Positions 8,147-17,191 of a stretch of DNA of 45,395 nt are shown piece by piece. The position numbers and the translations under genes are program-made. Numbering within the stretch: position 1 is the stretch's first letter; the number at the start of each line of letters is the position of its first letter. The notes below the pieces were generated by a model. It saw only the letters and a list, made by a program, of their open reading frames with translations. It searched no databases and was not told the origin of the DNA. The stretch comes from an uncultured Oscillospiraceae bacterium (GTDB lineage: Bacteria > Bacillota > Clostridia > Oscillospirales > Ruminococcaceae), in assembly GCA_949291395.1 (NCBI GenBank), contig CASEVW010000103.1, forward strand, positions 1 through 45,395. Direction: 5' to 3'.

Positions 8147-8794
8147 TTATTTCAGGATCTTGCCCTTGCCGTCCTTGGGCAGGGCGCAGGCATTGGCCTC
8201 GTCAAAGTCCACATGCATCGCCAGCGCCGAGGTGTCGGTCACACGGATCAGCACCCGCTCCAGGGTAACGGGGCGGCTGGTCTCCAGCTTTACCCGAACT
8301 TCCTGGCCGTCCTTGACCCCGTAGCGGGCCGCGTCGGCGGGAGACATGTGGATGTGGTTCTGGGCCACCATCACCGACTCGTCGGCGAAGACCATCTTGT
8401 CACCGGCCAGAATGCAGACCCCGGGGCAGCCCTTCAGGTCGCCAGACAGGCGCACCGGAGCGTTCAGGCCCATGCTGCGGGCATCGGTGAGGGACAATTC
8501 CACCTGGGTGTGCTTGCGGGTGGGCCCCAGCACCGCCACGTTGTGGAACACGCCTTTCGCGGTGGCGATGGTCACCCGCTCCTCAGACAAAAACTGGCCC
8601 GGCTGGGACAGCTCCCGCTTGGGAGTGAGGGTATGGCCCTTGCCAAACAGGGCTTCCACGTCGCTGTCGCTCAGGTGCACATGACGTGCCGATACCTCAA
8701 CGGGAACGATGTCGCAGCTGCCGGCCTCGGCCTCTGCGCACAGAACGTTCTTTACGATCCCGGAAACTACCTGGTAAATTTCCTGTTCATTCAT
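8147..8794 (-). CDS. pduL: Phosphate propanoyl/acetyltransferase PduL
   Basis: A 215-residue PduL-family enzyme converting acetyl-CoA and phosphate to acetyl phosphate and CoA, which regenerates CoA for EutE inside the shell. The zinc-ligand motifs are clear: SARHVHLS (His38, His40) and QNHIHMSPADAARYGVKDGQ (about residue 145). Residues 1-20 (NEQEIYQVVSGIVKNVL) form the amphipathic helix expected of a cargo peptide. It takes the place of the EutD/Pta enzyme of enteric eut operons. It overlaps eutT by 4 bases (ATGA). Confidence 0.93.
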   Translation of the reverse strand: MNEQEIYQVVSGIVKNVLCAEAEAGSCDIVPVEVSARHVHLSDSDVEALFGKGHTLTPKRELSQPGQFLSEERVTIATAKGVFHNVAVLGPTRKHTQVELSLTDARSMGLNAPVRLSGDLKGCPGVCILAGDKMVFADESVMVAQNHIHMSPADAARYGVKDGQEVRVKLETSRPVTLERVLIRVTDTSALAMHVDFDEANACALPKDGKGKILK

Positions 8795-9597
8795 TTTGGA
8801 TCTTCCTCCGCTTGTTTTTGTTTCTCTGCCGCCAGGCGGAGCATCATAATGTAGAAGGTGCTGCTCAAACGGTTCAGCGCCTGGATCAGATCCACCCGCT
8901 GGGCTTTGCCGTCCGGCGTGCAGAACGCCGTCACGGCGGCCAGTTCGGTCTGGCGGGCCTTGGTGCGCAGCTTGTTCAGCCCTACTGCCACCGCACCCAT
9001 CCGGTGATCCGGCATCAGGTGCCCGATGCCCAGATAGCGCGCCGGCTGGTGGGAGATCTCCCGCTGGCGGGCTTCGTCCATGCCCAGCAGGGTGGTGACC
9101 GTAAAGCTCTTTTCGGTCACCTCGCTGGACATGATGGCCCGGCAGTAGTCCAGGGTCTCGCCCAGCTCCTTCACCACAAGGTCCATGCCCTGTTCGTGGG
9201 CCTGCGCCTGCAGCATCAGGATATCCGCTTCCAGGTCATCCAGCATGCCCCGCAGCAGGATGCGCGGGTGGTTTTTGGCTACCAGCAGGTTGCCGTGCAG
9301 GTGGGTCATCTGCTCGGGCTTATGGTCCAGCGTTCTGCCGTCCTGCGTGACAAAGCGTCCCCCGGCCATCTCTTTGGCCGGGCGGATCGCTTTATTTTCC
9401 GGCAGGCCCACGGCTGTGTGGGTGCCGGCAGGCACAGAAGCCTGCACGGCGTCGTCCACGATCAGCCGCATGCCTTTTTCACGGATATAATCCCGCGTCT
9501 GCAAGGTCACGTAGGTGTCCTTGGTCACGTGAAGCTCCATCACCTTCTGCTTTAAGTGGAGCTGGCGGACAGTGTCTTCCTGGATCACGGTGGTCAT
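8791..9597 (-). CDS. eutT: EutT-type cobalamin adenosyltransferase
   Basis: A 268-residue protein of the EutT/cobalamin adenosyltransferase family, which makes adenosylcobalamin for ethanolamine ammonia-lyase. Typical features are a TRDYIREKG segment near residue 34, MTHLHGN near residue 98, and a C-terminal helical bundle with VGLNKLRTKARQTELAA and ALNRLSSTFYIMMLRL. The HX11CCX2C metal motif of Salmonella EutT is absent: only two cysteines are present and they are not adjacent. A metal-independent form is therefore likely, as proposed for some Firmicute EutT proteins. It overlaps pduL by 4 bases. Confidence 0.87.
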   Translation of the reverse strand: MTTVIQEDTVRQLHLKQKVMELHVTKDTYVTLQTRDYIREKGMRLIVDDAVQASVPAGTHTAVGLPENKAIRPAKEMAGGRFVTQDGRTLDHKPEQMTHLHGNLLVAKNHPRILLRGMLDDLEADILMLQAQAHEQGMDLVVKELGETLDYCRAIMSSEVTEKSFTVTTLLGMDEARQREISHQPARYLGIGHLMPDHRMGAVAVGLNKLRTKARQTELAAVTAFCTPDGKAQRVDLIQALNRLSSTFYIMMLRLAAEKQKQAEEDPK

Positions 9598-9639
9598 TGC
9601 AGTCCGCCCCTTTCTGTGTGTTGATCAGCGATGCGATGA

Positions 9640-9924
9640 TCAGCCGTTAACAGTGGGCAGGATGCCTTCCACTTCGGTGTGGGGGCGGGGGATCACGTGT
9701 ACGGATACCAGCTCGCCGATCTTGGAAGCGGCAGCAGCGCCGGCATCGGTGGCAGCCTTCACAGCGCCCACGTCGCCGCGGACCATAACGGTCACCAGAC
9801 CGCCGCCCACATGTTCCTTGCCGATCAGGGTAACGTTAGCAGCCTTCACCATAGCGTCGGCGGCCTCGATAGCGCCTACCAGACCTTTGGTTTCGATCAT
9901 GCCCAGAGCCTGCAGATTAGCCAT
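9640..9924 (-). CDS. eutM: Microcompartment hexameric shell protein EutM (second copy)
   Basis: A 94-residue BMC-H protein nearly identical to the copy at 10024-10323 over its first 86 or so residues, with a shorter tail ending LPTVNG. The canonical [25 protein letters not shown] and [19 protein letters not shown] motifs of EutM/PduA are present. It should form the main hexagonal facets, with a pore for small substrates. AGGAGG sits 8 bases before the start. It follows a GC-rich hairpin that separates it from the first copy. Confidence 0.95.
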   Translation of the reverse strand: MANLQALGMIETKGLVGAIEAADAMVKAANVTLIGKEHVGGGLVTVMVRGDVGAVKAATDAGAAAASKIGELVSVHVIPRPHTEVEGILPTVNG

Positions 9925-9980
9925 AATAATTTCCTCCTAAGAAATCTCTTATTTATAATGTATATTCGTGTTTTCTTGTT

Positions 9981-10003
9981 CCGGGGGCCCCGCAGGCCCC
10001 CGG
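9981..10003 (-). other. Intercistronic GC hairpin between the two eutM genes
   Basis: Perfect 9-bp arms CCGGGGGCC/GGCCCCCGG around a 5-base loop. No T-run follows on either strand, so it is more likely an RNA-processing or stabilising stem than a terminator. It lies in the only gap of about 100 bases inside the eut operon. Confidence 0.6.
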
Positions 10004-10023
10004 CCTGTTACAAAATGGGGTGT

Positions 10024-10323
10024 TTACTCCGCGTCCTCGGCGCCGGGCAGGTGGGGCAGGATGCGCTCCACCTCGGTGTGGGGACGGGGGATCACGTGCA
10101 CGGATACCAGCTCGCCGATCTTGGCGGCGGCAGCGGCGCCGGCGTCGGTGGCAGCCTTCACGGCGCCCACGTCGCCCCGGACCATAACGGTCACCAGACC
10201 GCCGCCCACGTGTACTTTGCCGATCAGGGTAACGTTGGCAGCCTTCACCATGGCGTCGGAGGCCTCAATGGAACCTACCAGACCCTTCGTTTCTACCATA
10301 CCCAATGCCTGCATATTGCTCAT
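10024..10323 (-). CDS. eutM: Microcompartment hexameric shell protein EutM (first copy)
   Basis: A 99-residue BMC-H protein of the EutM/PduA type. It differs from the downstream copy by a few conservative changes (for example [17 protein letters not shown] against [17 protein letters not shown]) and by an acidic tail, [11 protein letters not shown]. The high similarity of the two genes points to recent tandem duplication or gene conversion; the divergent C-termini may give mixed hexamers or different contacts with cargo. A strong AGGAGG site precedes the start, fitting the high output needed of a facet protein. Confidence 0.95.
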   Translation of the reverse strand: MSNMQALGMVETKGLVGSIEASDAMVKAANVTLIGKVHVGGGLVTVMVRGDVGAVKAATDAGAAAAAKIGELVSVHVIPRPHTEVERILPHLPGAEDAE

Positions 10324-10342
10324 AACCAGTTCCTCCTATCGA

Positions 10343-11839
10343 TCAGTTCTTCTTCAGCACAGCTGCAAGGATCTCACGGGTGATGCGTTCCACATCGCTG
10401 CTGTTCAGGCTGGCGCCAGCGGTAGTGCTGGTGCTGGCGCTGGTGCAGCTGGGAGCGCTGATGCCGGCCTGGGCCCGCAGGTCTTCCAGCTCGCACATGC
10501 CCCAGGCTACCCGGCGGATGTTGAACAGGTTCAGCGGGCTGATGTTGTCGGAAGTGGCGGAACCGCCCACGGCGCCGCAGCCCAGAGTCAGGGCCGGGGC
10601 CAGGCTGGTGGTGGCGCCAACGCCGCCCAGAGCGCCCGGAGTGTTCACCAGCAGACGGGAAACGGGCTTCTTCAGAGCGAACTCACGGATGACGGCCTCA
10701 TTCTGAGAATGGATGGTCATGGTGTGGCCAGCGCCCTCGTTCTGCAGGATCTGGATGCTCTTCTCGCAGGCCTTTTCCCAGTTCTCTTCCACGAAGAAGG
10801 CCAGGATGGGGCACAGCTTCTCACGGGAGTAGGGATGCTTGGGGCCTACCTCGGTCTGCTCGGAGACCAGCACCCGGGTGCCTTCCGGCACGGTGATGCC
10901 GGCCATGCGGGCGATGGTCTGCACGCTCTTGCCCACGATGGCGGGGTTCATGGTGTTGTTGGCACGCATGATCATCTTTTCCAGCTTCTTGGACTGCTCG
11001 TCGTCCAGGAAGTAGCCGCCCTGGCGCTTCACTTCCGCCTTCACCTGGTCGGCGATGCAGCGCTCGGTGACGATGGACTGCTCGCTGGCGCAGATGGTGC
11101 CGTTGTCGAAGGTCTTGGAGTCCATGATGTGCTTCACAGCGGCGGGGATGTCAGCGGTGCGCTCGATGAAGGAGGGGCCGTTGCCGGGGCCTACGCCCAG
11201 AGCCGGGTTACCGGAGGAGTAGGCGGCCTTGACCATGGCGGAACCGCCGGTGGCCAGGATGATGCCGGTGTCGGGGTTCTTCATCAGAGCGTCGGTGGCC
11301 TGCATGGTGGTGGTCTCGATGCAGCCGATCAGGCCGTCGGGAGCGCCAGCCTTCTTGGCGGCCTCCTGGATGATGCGCACGGTCTCCAGAATGCACTTTT
11401 TGGCATTGGGATGGGGGCTCACGATGATGGCGTTGCCCGCCTTCAGGGAGATCAGCGTCTTGTACATGGTGGTGGAGGTGGGGTTGGTGGAGGGGATCAG
11501 GGCGGCCACGATGCCCACGGGCACCGCGATCTCCATCAGCTTCTTCTCCTTGTCCTCACGGATCACACCGACGGTCTTCATGTCTTTGATGTATTCGTAG
11601 GTGATCTTGCTGCCCAGCAGGTTCTTGATCACCTTATCCTGCCAGATGCCGAAGCCGGTCTCTTCCACGGCCATCTTGGCAAGGGGCTCCACCTTGGCGA
11701 TGCAGGCGTCCGCAATGGTCTTTACCAGAGCGTCCACACGGGCCTGGTCCCAGGTGGCGTATTCTTTCTGTGCAGCCTTCGCTTTGCGGATCAGGTCGCG
11801 TACTTCCTGAATAGACTGCAGGTCACGATCCAGTGCCAT
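10343..11839 (-). CDS. eutE: Acetaldehyde dehydrogenase (CoA-acylating) EutE
   Basis: A 498-residue CoA-dependent aldehyde dehydrogenase that oxidises acetaldehyde to acetyl-CoA with NAD inside the compartment. The catalytic cysteine is Cys250 in [24 protein letters not shown] near residue 116 and [10 protein letters not shown] near residue 217 are typical of the acylating family. Enteric EutE carries its cargo peptide at the N-terminus, but here a Ser/Thr/Ala-rich linker (about 455-479) leads to a C-terminal amphipathic helix, [17 protein letters not shown], very like the EutC N-terminus. This arrangement is seen in dehydrogenases of glycyl-radical compartments. Confidence 0.95.
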   Translation of the reverse strand: MALDRDLQSIQEVRDLIRKAKAAQKEYATWDQARVDALVKTIADACIAKVEPLAKMAVEETGFGIWQDKVIKNLLGSKITYEYIKDMKTVGVIREDKEKKLMEIAVPVGIVAALIPSTNPTSTTMYKTLISLKAGNAIIVSPHPNAKKCILETVRIIQEAAKKAGAPDGLIGCIETTTMQATDALMKNPDTGIILATGGSAMVKAAYSSGNPALGVGPGNGPSFIERTADIPAAVKHIMDSKTFDNGTICASEQSIVTERCIADQVKAEVKRQGGYFLDDEQSKKLEKMIMRANNTMNPAIVGKSVQTIARMAGITVPEGTRVLVSEQTEVGPKHPYSREKLCPILAFFVEENWEKACEKSIQILQNEGAGHTMTIHSQNEAVIREFALKKPVSRLLVNTPGALGGVGATTSLAPALTLGCGAVGGSATSDNISPLNLFNIRRVAWGMCELEDLRAQAGISAPSCTSASTSTTAGASLNSSDVERITREILAAVLKKN

Positions 11840-11857
11840 AACTTTTCCAACTCCTTT

Positions 11858-12511
11858 TTACAGTTCCACGGGATTGTCCGCAATGCGGCAAACCTCTTCG
11901 GCAAAGGCTTCGCAGGCCGCCTTGCAGGCTGCCTGGTCGCCGGTCAGCAGGCCGCCGGCGAAGTTGGTCTCGCTGGGAGGGCCGTAAAAGCATTTCAGCT
12001 CCACGTCGGCCGCTTTCAGGGCGGCGTCCATGGCGCGGATCGCCTCGCAGGGGGGCGCGATCACATAAGCCAGCGCCTCGCCCTCCTGGATCTTGGCGGT
12101 CTTGGACAGATAGCTGCCGGTGCTGGAGATGCACTGGGCATAGTAAACGATGGAATCATCCTCGTTTGCGCTCTGGAAGGCAGCGCCGCCCTCGATGTAG
12201 GCCACGGCGGCTTCCATGCCGCTGCGCACCTCTTCGGGGTTCACACCGGCCAGGATGCCGATGCACTCGCCGGCCAGCTTGGTGGAAGCGTTGCCGGCGC
12301 CGGCGTACATGCTGCGGGCATATACCACGCGCACTTCCGCTTTCTTGGTGGCCTCGTCCAGGGCGGAGTAGGTCACGTCGTCACAGTCGGTGGTGATGAT
12401 GCCCAGGCTGTTGTAGGATTTGGGAGCTTTCAGGCTCTTCAGCAGCATGGGGTCCGCATTGGGGATGTACTGCACGCTGAGGACCTTTACCGGGATCTTA
12501 TCGCCTCTCAT
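11858..12511 (-). CDS. eutL: Microcompartment trimeric shell protein EutL
   Basis: A 217-residue tandem-BMC shell protein of the EutL family, which forms trimers with a gated central pore; ethanolamine binding has been described for EutL homologues. Typical segments are YNSLGIITTDCDDVTYSALDEATKKAEV, RSMYAGAGNASTKLAGE and the C-terminal GPPSETNFAGGLLTGDQAACKAACEAF. Starts at ATG 12511 with GGAGGAG about 6 bases upstream, 12 bases after eutC. Confidence 0.95.
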   Translation of the reverse strand: MRGDKIPVKVLSVQYIPNADPMLLKSLKAPKSYNSLGIITTDCDDVTYSALDEATKKAEVRVVYARSMYAGAGNASTKLAGECIGILAGVNPEEVRSGMEAAVAYIEGGAAFQSANEDDSIVYYAQCISSTGSYLSKTAKIQEGEALAYVIAPPCEAIRAMDAALKAADVELKCFYGPPSETNFAGGLLTGDQAACKAACEAFAEEVCRIADNPVEL

Positions 12512-12523
12512 TGAAACTCCTCC

Positions 12524-13402
12524 TTACAGCTGCAGGTCAACGCCGCTCGCCTTGCGCTCTAGAATGGTCTTGATGAGCTGGGCAATGTGGGCGCCGGCCT
12601 CTACGGCGGGGATGCCGCCGCTGTGGATGTTGGAGACCACGGTGCGGCGGGCTTCGGGCATATCCACCTTCGCGCGGTAAGCGATGTAAGCGCTCATGCT
12701 GTTGGCGGTGACCAGGCCGGGACGTTCGCCGATCAGCACGCAGGTGACCTCGGCGTCCAGGGTCTCAGAGACCACGTCCATGGCGGGCACGCGGCCGAAC
12801 CGCATGAAGAAGGGGGTGCCGGTGCTGATGCCAAAGTCCTGCAGGCCGTCCATCAGGGCGGGCAGGATGTCCTTCAGGTTGGCGTCGATCGCCTGGCTGG
12901 ACAGGCCGTCCGCCACATAGATCTGCACCTGGGGAGACAGCTGGCACTTGCTGCGCAGCTCACGGCGGACATCCTCAGACAGCTGACGGCCCAGGTCCGG
13001 GCGGGTCAGGTGCTCGTTGCGGCTGCCGGCCATGGTCTGTACGCTGAACAGGCCCAGGTCGCGCAGCACGTCTTCGTCCACGTCACGGAACACGGCGTCG
13101 CGGGCGGCGGCGTGGTCAGCGCGCAGGGTCAGGTAGGTGCGGGTCTTCAAGCGGGGACCCGCGTTGCCGATGCCGATACGGGCAGGGGTCTTTTTCTTCA
13201 TCTGGGCCATCATGTCGGGATTGACCATATGGTCCAGCGTGATCTCGTCCTTGTTCTCTCTGGTGGACAGATCCAGCAGCTCGCCGTTCTTCTCCATGCT
13301 GCCGGTGTTTTTGCCACAGCCAGCACAAGCCGTGGAGGTAACGCCCTGCAGCTGGCGCAGGACTTCAGCAGTGATCCGTTCAATCAGTTTTTCATCGATC
13401 AT
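12524..13402 (-). CDS. eutC: Ethanolamine ammonia-lyase small subunit EutC
   Basis: A 292-residue small subunit of adenosylcobalamin-dependent ethanolamine ammonia-lyase, which with EutB deaminates ethanolamine to acetaldehyde and ammonia. The family blocks ARIGIGNAGPRLKTRTYLTLRADHAAARDAV and VLIGERPGLVTANSMSAYIAYR are intact. Residues 1-20 (DEKLIERITAEVLRQLQ) form the amphipathic helix thought to direct EutBC into the shell, followed by a flexible linker with CAGCG. Length is near the usual 295. It overlaps eutB by 4 bases (ATGA), indicating translational coupling. Confidence 0.96.
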   Translation of the reverse strand: MIDEKLIERITAEVLRQLQGVTSTACAGCGKNTGSMEKNGELLDLSTRENKDEITLDHMVNPDMMAQMKKKTPARIGIGNAGPRLKTRTYLTLRADHAAARDAVFRDVDEDVLRDLGLFSVQTMAGSRNEHLTRPDLGRQLSEDVRRELRSKCQLSPQVQIYVADGLSSQAIDANLKDILPALMDGLQDFGISTGTPFFMRFGRVPAMDVVSETLDAEVTCVLIGERPGLVTANSMSAYIAYRAKVDMPEARRTVVSNIHSGGIPAVEAGAHIAQLIKTILERKASGVDLQL

Positions 13403-14781
13403 CCTAAGCCACCCCGCTTTTCAGTAAAAATAGTCGGGTCGCCTGCCAGAGAAGTAAGGCGGCCGTTCTCCATGATGCCAACACGCTCCAGCCACCGCTC
13501 GAACTCGGGGATGGGATGCAGGCCCAGGACCTCACGCACGGCGGCGGCATCCTGGTAGGAGTTGCTCTGATAGTTCAGCATGACGTCGTCGCTGGCGGGC
13601 ACGCCGATGACGTAGTTGCAGCCGGCGGCAGCCAGGGTCAGGGTCAGAGTCTCCAGGTCGTTCTGGTCGGCCATCATGTGGTTGGTGTAGCAGCAGTCAC
13701 AGCCCATGGGGATGCCGGTGAGCTTGCCCATGAAGTGGTCTTCCAGACCGGCGCGCAGCACCTGCTTGGAATCGTATAGGTACTCGGGGCCGATGAAGCC
13801 TACCACGGTGTTGACCATGAAGGGATGGAACTGCTTGGCGTAGGCATAGCAGCGGGCTTCCATGGTCACCTGGTCGGCGCCGTAGTGGGAACCGGAGGAC
13901 AGCTCGGAGCCCTGGCCGGTCTCAAAGTACAGCACGTTGGGGCCCTTGGCGGTACCCTTCTCCCGCAGCAGCGCCTCGGCCTGGCGGATGGTCTCGGTGG
14001 TGAAACCGAAGGCCTCGTTGCCCTTCTGGCTGCCGGCGATGGACTGGAAGATCAGGTCGGTGGGAGCGCCCTGACGGACGGCTTCCATCTGGGTGGTGAT
14101 GTGGGCCAGAACACACTGCTGGGTGGGGATCTGCCAGCGGTTCTTCACTTCGTCAAACCGCTTGAGGATCTCGGCGCAGCTGCTCACGGTGTCGTTTACC
14201 GGGTTCAGGCCGATCAGCATATCGCCGCAGCCGTAGGACAGGCCCTCGAACAGGGAGGCGGTGATGCCTTCCACGTCGTCGGTGGGGTGGTTGGGCTGCA
14301 GACGGGTGGAGAAGGTGCCCCGCACGCCGGCGGTGGTGTTGCAGTGGCTCTCCATGCGGATCTTGTTGGCGGCGTACACCAGGTCCAGGTTGCTCATCAG
14401 CTTGGCAACACCGGCCACCATCTCGGCGGTCAGGCCCTTGCTGATGGCCTTCAGGTCGCTCTCGGTGGTGGAGTAGCTCAGGATCCACTCACGGAACTCG
14501 CCAACGGTCATGTTCTTGATGCGGTCGTAGGCCACCGGGTCTACGCCATCCTGGTCCATCCGGGTAACGTCGTCGATCTCGTAATCCACCACGGGATTGT
14601 TGCGCAGATCGCTCATCAGCAGGTTGGCCAGAACTTCCTTGGCGGCGATGCGTTCGCTGTCGCTGGTGGCTGCCAGGCCTGCCAGCACGTCGCCGGATTT
14701 CAATTCATTCGCTTTGGCCAGCACGTCTTTTACGGACTTAAACTCGTAAACGTGGCCAGCCAGCTTCGTTTTCAGGATCAA
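13399..14781 (-). CDS. eutB: Ethanolamine ammonia-lyase large subunit EutB
   Basis: A 460-residue catalytic TIM-barrel subunit of ethanolamine ammonia-lyase. Strongly conserved blocks include VLYFETGQGSELSSGSHYGA, NTVVGFIGPEYLYDS, GLEDHFMGKLTGIPMGCDC and the C-terminal PEFERWLERVGIMENGRLTSLAGDP. The start is probably TTG at 14781: AAGGAGG lies 9 bases upstream and the protein then opens MILKTKLAGHVYEF like other EutB. A TTG eight codons earlier (14805) would place the ribosome site inside the gene and overlap eutA. The non-ATG start may lower or couple expression relative to eutA. Confidence 0.96.
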   Translation of the reverse strand: MILKTKLAGHVYEFKSVKDVLAKANELKSGDVLAGLAATSDSERIAAKEVLANLLMSDLRNNPVVDYEIDDVTRMDQDGVDPVAYDRIKNMTVGEFREWILSYSTTESDLKAISKGLTAEMVAGVAKLMSNLDLVYAANKIRMESHCNTTAGVRGTFSTRLQPNHPTDDVEGITASLFEGLSYGCGDMLIGLNPVNDTVSSCAEILKRFDEVKNRWQIPTQQCVLAHITTQMEAVRQGAPTDLIFQSIAGSQKGNEAFGFTTETIRQAEALLREKGTAKGPNVLYFETGQGSELSSGSHYGADQVTMEARCYAYAKQFHPFMVNTVVGFIGPEYLYDSKQVLRAGLEDHFMGKLTGIPMGCDCCYTNHMMADQNDLETLTLTLAAAGCNYVIGVPASDDVMLNYQSNSYQDAAAVREVLGLHPIPEFERWLERVGIMENGRLTSLAGDPTIFTEKRGGLG

Positions 14782-14797
14782 GGATCGTTTCCTCCTT

Positions 14798-15799
14798 TTA
14801 GCCAAAAATCAGGGTTTTTACGACAACGGGGATGGCAAGCCCCGCCATCAAAGGACGGCCCAGATCCAGGTAGTCGCCCTGGATGGCGTGGATGCCGTCG
14901 ATACAAATCACAGCCCGGCTTTTCAGCCGGCGGCGCAGGGCCTGTCCCAGCACCTTTGCAAAATCCTGTTCCGTCAGCACCAGAAGCGGCTGTCCGGCGG
15001 GCAGGCACTCGCTTGCCTGGACGATGGCGTCCGCCAGGGCACAAACTTCTTTGTAGCCCGGCTGCCGGATCCGGTTGAAACAGAATATCAGATCGTCGCT
15101 GCCGCTCTCCTGCAAAAACCATTCCGCTTCGCTGCGCAGCTTGCTGCCATCGCCCTTCACTGCCGCTTCCTCGGTGCGTTTTTCCGGGAAGAAGGCGGGG
15201 ATGTTCTTCATGGGGAAGATCTCCTCGTCGGAATAGGTGATGGTGCTGCCGCTCACCGAAGTGGTGTAAGAGCCCGCTCCCACTACCGTGGCACGGATGG
15301 TCTCCCGCGCGGGGATGACCTTGCGGGCGTTGAAGATGGCCCCGTCGCGCATGCTGGCCGCAAGCAGCGGCCCGATGTCGCCATGGCGGAACCAGTCTTC
15401 CGACGGGTGGTACACATAGTCGGCCACGCCGCCGGAGAAGGAAAGGCAGTCCACCGGCCGGTCCAGCTCCATGGGGCTGGCTTCCGGCGTGCGGATCTGC
15501 TCACACAGCCCGGTAACGGGCAAAAGGCCCAGGCTTTCGGCCATGAGAGCCGCCATCCGGTCGGTGACACGGCGGATCTTCTGCGCATCCGCCGTCTCGC
15601 CCAGCTGGATCGTGACCCCGATGGAGGCCGCCACCGCTTTCATGCGGGGGCTCAAATAGCTCACTTTGCCGTCCTGGACCTTGAGCAGCCGGCCGCCGAT
15701 GTCCCAGCAGCCCTTCGTCACCAGGTCGCCGCAGTTGTAGACGGCAATGTTGGTGGTGGAGGTACCGATGTCGATTCCGACACTCAGGATGCTATCCAT
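14798..15799 (-). CDS. eutA: EutA-like reactivating factor, internally shortened
   Basis: A 333-residue homologue of EutA, the ATPase that removes damaged cobalamin from ethanolamine ammonia-lyase. Usual length is about 467. The N-terminus SVGIDIGTSTT matches the first phosphate motif of EutA, but it runs straight into NIAVYNCGDLVTKGCWDIGGRLL, which matches the region after the second motif (DIGGGTSN). About 134 residues between the two motifs are missing. The rest is collinear and complete, including LSFSGGVADYVYHP, ATVVGAGSYTTSVSGSTI and LVLTEQDFAKVLG. There is no frameshift and no leftover upstream. Whether it still hydrolyses ATP is doubtful. Confidence 0.85.
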   Translation of the reverse strand: MDSILSVGIDIGTSTTNIAVYNCGDLVTKGCWDIGGRLLKVQDGKVSYLSPRMKAVAASIGVTIQLGETADAQKIRRVTDRMAALMAESLGLLPVTGLCEQIRTPEASPMELDRPVDCLSFSGGVADYVYHPSEDWFRHGDIGPLLAASMRDGAIFNARKVIPARETIRATVVGAGSYTTSVSGSTITYSDEEIFPMKNIPAFFPEKRTEEAAVKGDGSKLRSEAEWFLQESGSDDLIFCFNRIRQPGYKEVCALADAIVQASECLPAGQPLLVLTEQDFAKVLGQALRRRLKSRAVICIDGIHAIQGDYLDLGRPLMAGLAIPVVVKTLIFG

Positions 15800-15836
15800 A
15801 CGATCTCTGCTCTCTTTGCTTATTTAAATTATAAAA

Positions 15837-17027
15837 TCAGGCCTTGGCAGCCTCAGCGGTCTCAGCCGCTTGGGCAGCCTCCAGCTTCTTGGCCTGAGGC
15901 ACGGCCAGCAGCTTGGCAAACAGGATGCCGATGATGCCGCCGCAGATCTGACCCACGAACACGGGGATCAGCAGGTTGGGCTGGAAGTTTACGTCGAAGG
16001 CCAGGAAGGCCAGTACGGTGACCTTATCCTGCGCACGCATGTCCTTGATGAAGGGGAACAGAGCCAGGCCGTTGGGCAGGCAGGCCACCAGGCCGATGCT
16101 GCCGGAGCCTTCCAGGCCAGCCAGGCGGCCCAGCTTCTCCAGGGGCTTGCTCAGGTACTTGCGGATCAGGGTGACCATGGGGAAGGCACCGGTGAGCATC
16201 ATAGCGATGGTGCCCAGGGTCTCAACGGCGCGGAAGGTGTTCTCCTCGTCCGCCAGGATGGGATCGAAGTTCCACTCGCCGAACAGGGTGCTGAAGATGC
16301 CGGTGTAGTGCTGCACGATGCAGGCCACGACCACCAGGGTCAAAGCGCCGGTCATCAGCTTGCCGAAGATCATGAAGCCCTTTACCATGCCGTTGGGGAA
16401 CAGCTTCAGGCCCAGGGCCAGCAGCACGCAGATCACGATCAGCGGGATCAGGTTGCGCACGATCATACCGAAGGTCAGGTTGACCACGTGATCAGGCTCG
16501 CCCACGCTGGTGAAGGTGGTGCGAACGGCGGGATGGGTGAACATGGCGATCAGGCTGGTGATCAGCACGCCGAAGGGGATGGACAGGAAACCGCTCATGG
16601 TGCCCAGCGCCATGTACTTGTGATCGGACTTGTCCAGCATGGACAGGCCGATGGGCAGGTTGAAGGCGATGGTGGAAGCACACATAAAGCCGATGGCGAT
16701 GATGGTGGGGTACAGATCCGGGGTCTGGCCGATCTCGGTGGCCAGAGCGAAGGAGCCGCAGTCCGGGGGCATCACGTAAGCCGCCGCGCCAACCGGGTCA
16801 GCGCCGATGACGTTGAATACCGGGCCGATGACTTCGGTCACGAAAATCTTCAGGTAGGGCACGGAAGCCATCAGGCCGCAAATGGGAATGAACATGTTGG
16901 CCATGGTGTGCAGGCCGTCGGTGAAGGCCACAGCCAGGTCAGACTGGTCATTGATCATGTAAGAAACGCCGCCGATGACGCAGCAGATCATCATGATCCA
17001 GGTAACGATGCTGCCAATTATTTCCAT
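15837..17027 (-). CDS. eutH: Ethanolamine permease EutH
   Basis: A 396-residue integral membrane protein of the EutH family, which helps ethanolamine enter the cell at low pH or low concentration. About ten or eleven hydrophobic segments are visible, with conserved YVMPPDCGSFALATEIG near residue 88, NLPIGLSMLDKSDHKYMALG near 123, and GLVACLPNGLALFPFIKDM and FDVNFQPNLLIPVFVGQICGG towards the end. An Ala/Glu-rich hydrophilic tail closes the protein. It lies between the kinase-like gene and eutA. Confidence 0.94.
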   Translation of the reverse strand: MEIIGSIVTWIMMICCVIGGVSYMINDQSDLAVAFTDGLHTMANMFIPICGLMASVPYLKIFVTEVIGPVFNVIGADPVGAAAYVMPPDCGSFALATEIGQTPDLYPTIIAIGFMCASTIAFNLPIGLSMLDKSDHKYMALGTMSGFLSIPFGVLITSLIAMFTHPAVRTTFTSVGEPDHVVNLTFGMIVRNLIPLIVICVLLALGLKLFPNGMVKGFMIFGKLMTGALTLVVVACIVQHYTGIFSTLFGEWNFDPILADEENTFRAVETLGTIAMMLTGAFPMVTLIRKYLSKPLEKLGRLAGLEGSGSIGLVACLPNGLALFPFIKDMRAQDKVTVLAFLAFDVNFQPNLLIPVFVGQICGGIIGILFAKLLAVPQAKKLEAAQAAETAEAAKA

Positions 17028-17050
17028 GATTCCAAGACCTCCTCAGTGGC

Positions 17051-17191
17051 TTAGCCGCCGATCAGTTCCAGATAATGGTCGAAGTTGGGGTCATCCAGGA
17101 AAGAGCAAGCCTGAACAGCGCGGGTGCGGCCGTACTCCCAGTAGAAGTCGGCATCCTTGCCGTAGCAGATCTGCACCAGAGACCAGGTGGA
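17051..17191 (-). other. Open extension of the kinase reading frame beyond an in-frame TGA
   Basis: After the TGA at 17192-17194 the kinase frame stays open for 46 codons to a TAA at 17051-17053. The encoded stretch looks like genuine protein (STWSLVQICYGKDADFYWEY, then a helical tail ending LELIGG) with the codon use of its neighbours, and it brings the total to the roughly 320 residues usual for choline-kinase-like proteins. It ends 23 bases before eutH. The TGA sits after VTTH, where TGG (Trp) would fit. Confidence 0.75.

Noticed and set aside
9968..12514. An 848-codon open frame on the plus strand
   Set aside because: It lies opposite eutM, eutE and eutL, has Gly/His/Gln-rich shadow composition and no ribosome site; it is an effect of high GC content.
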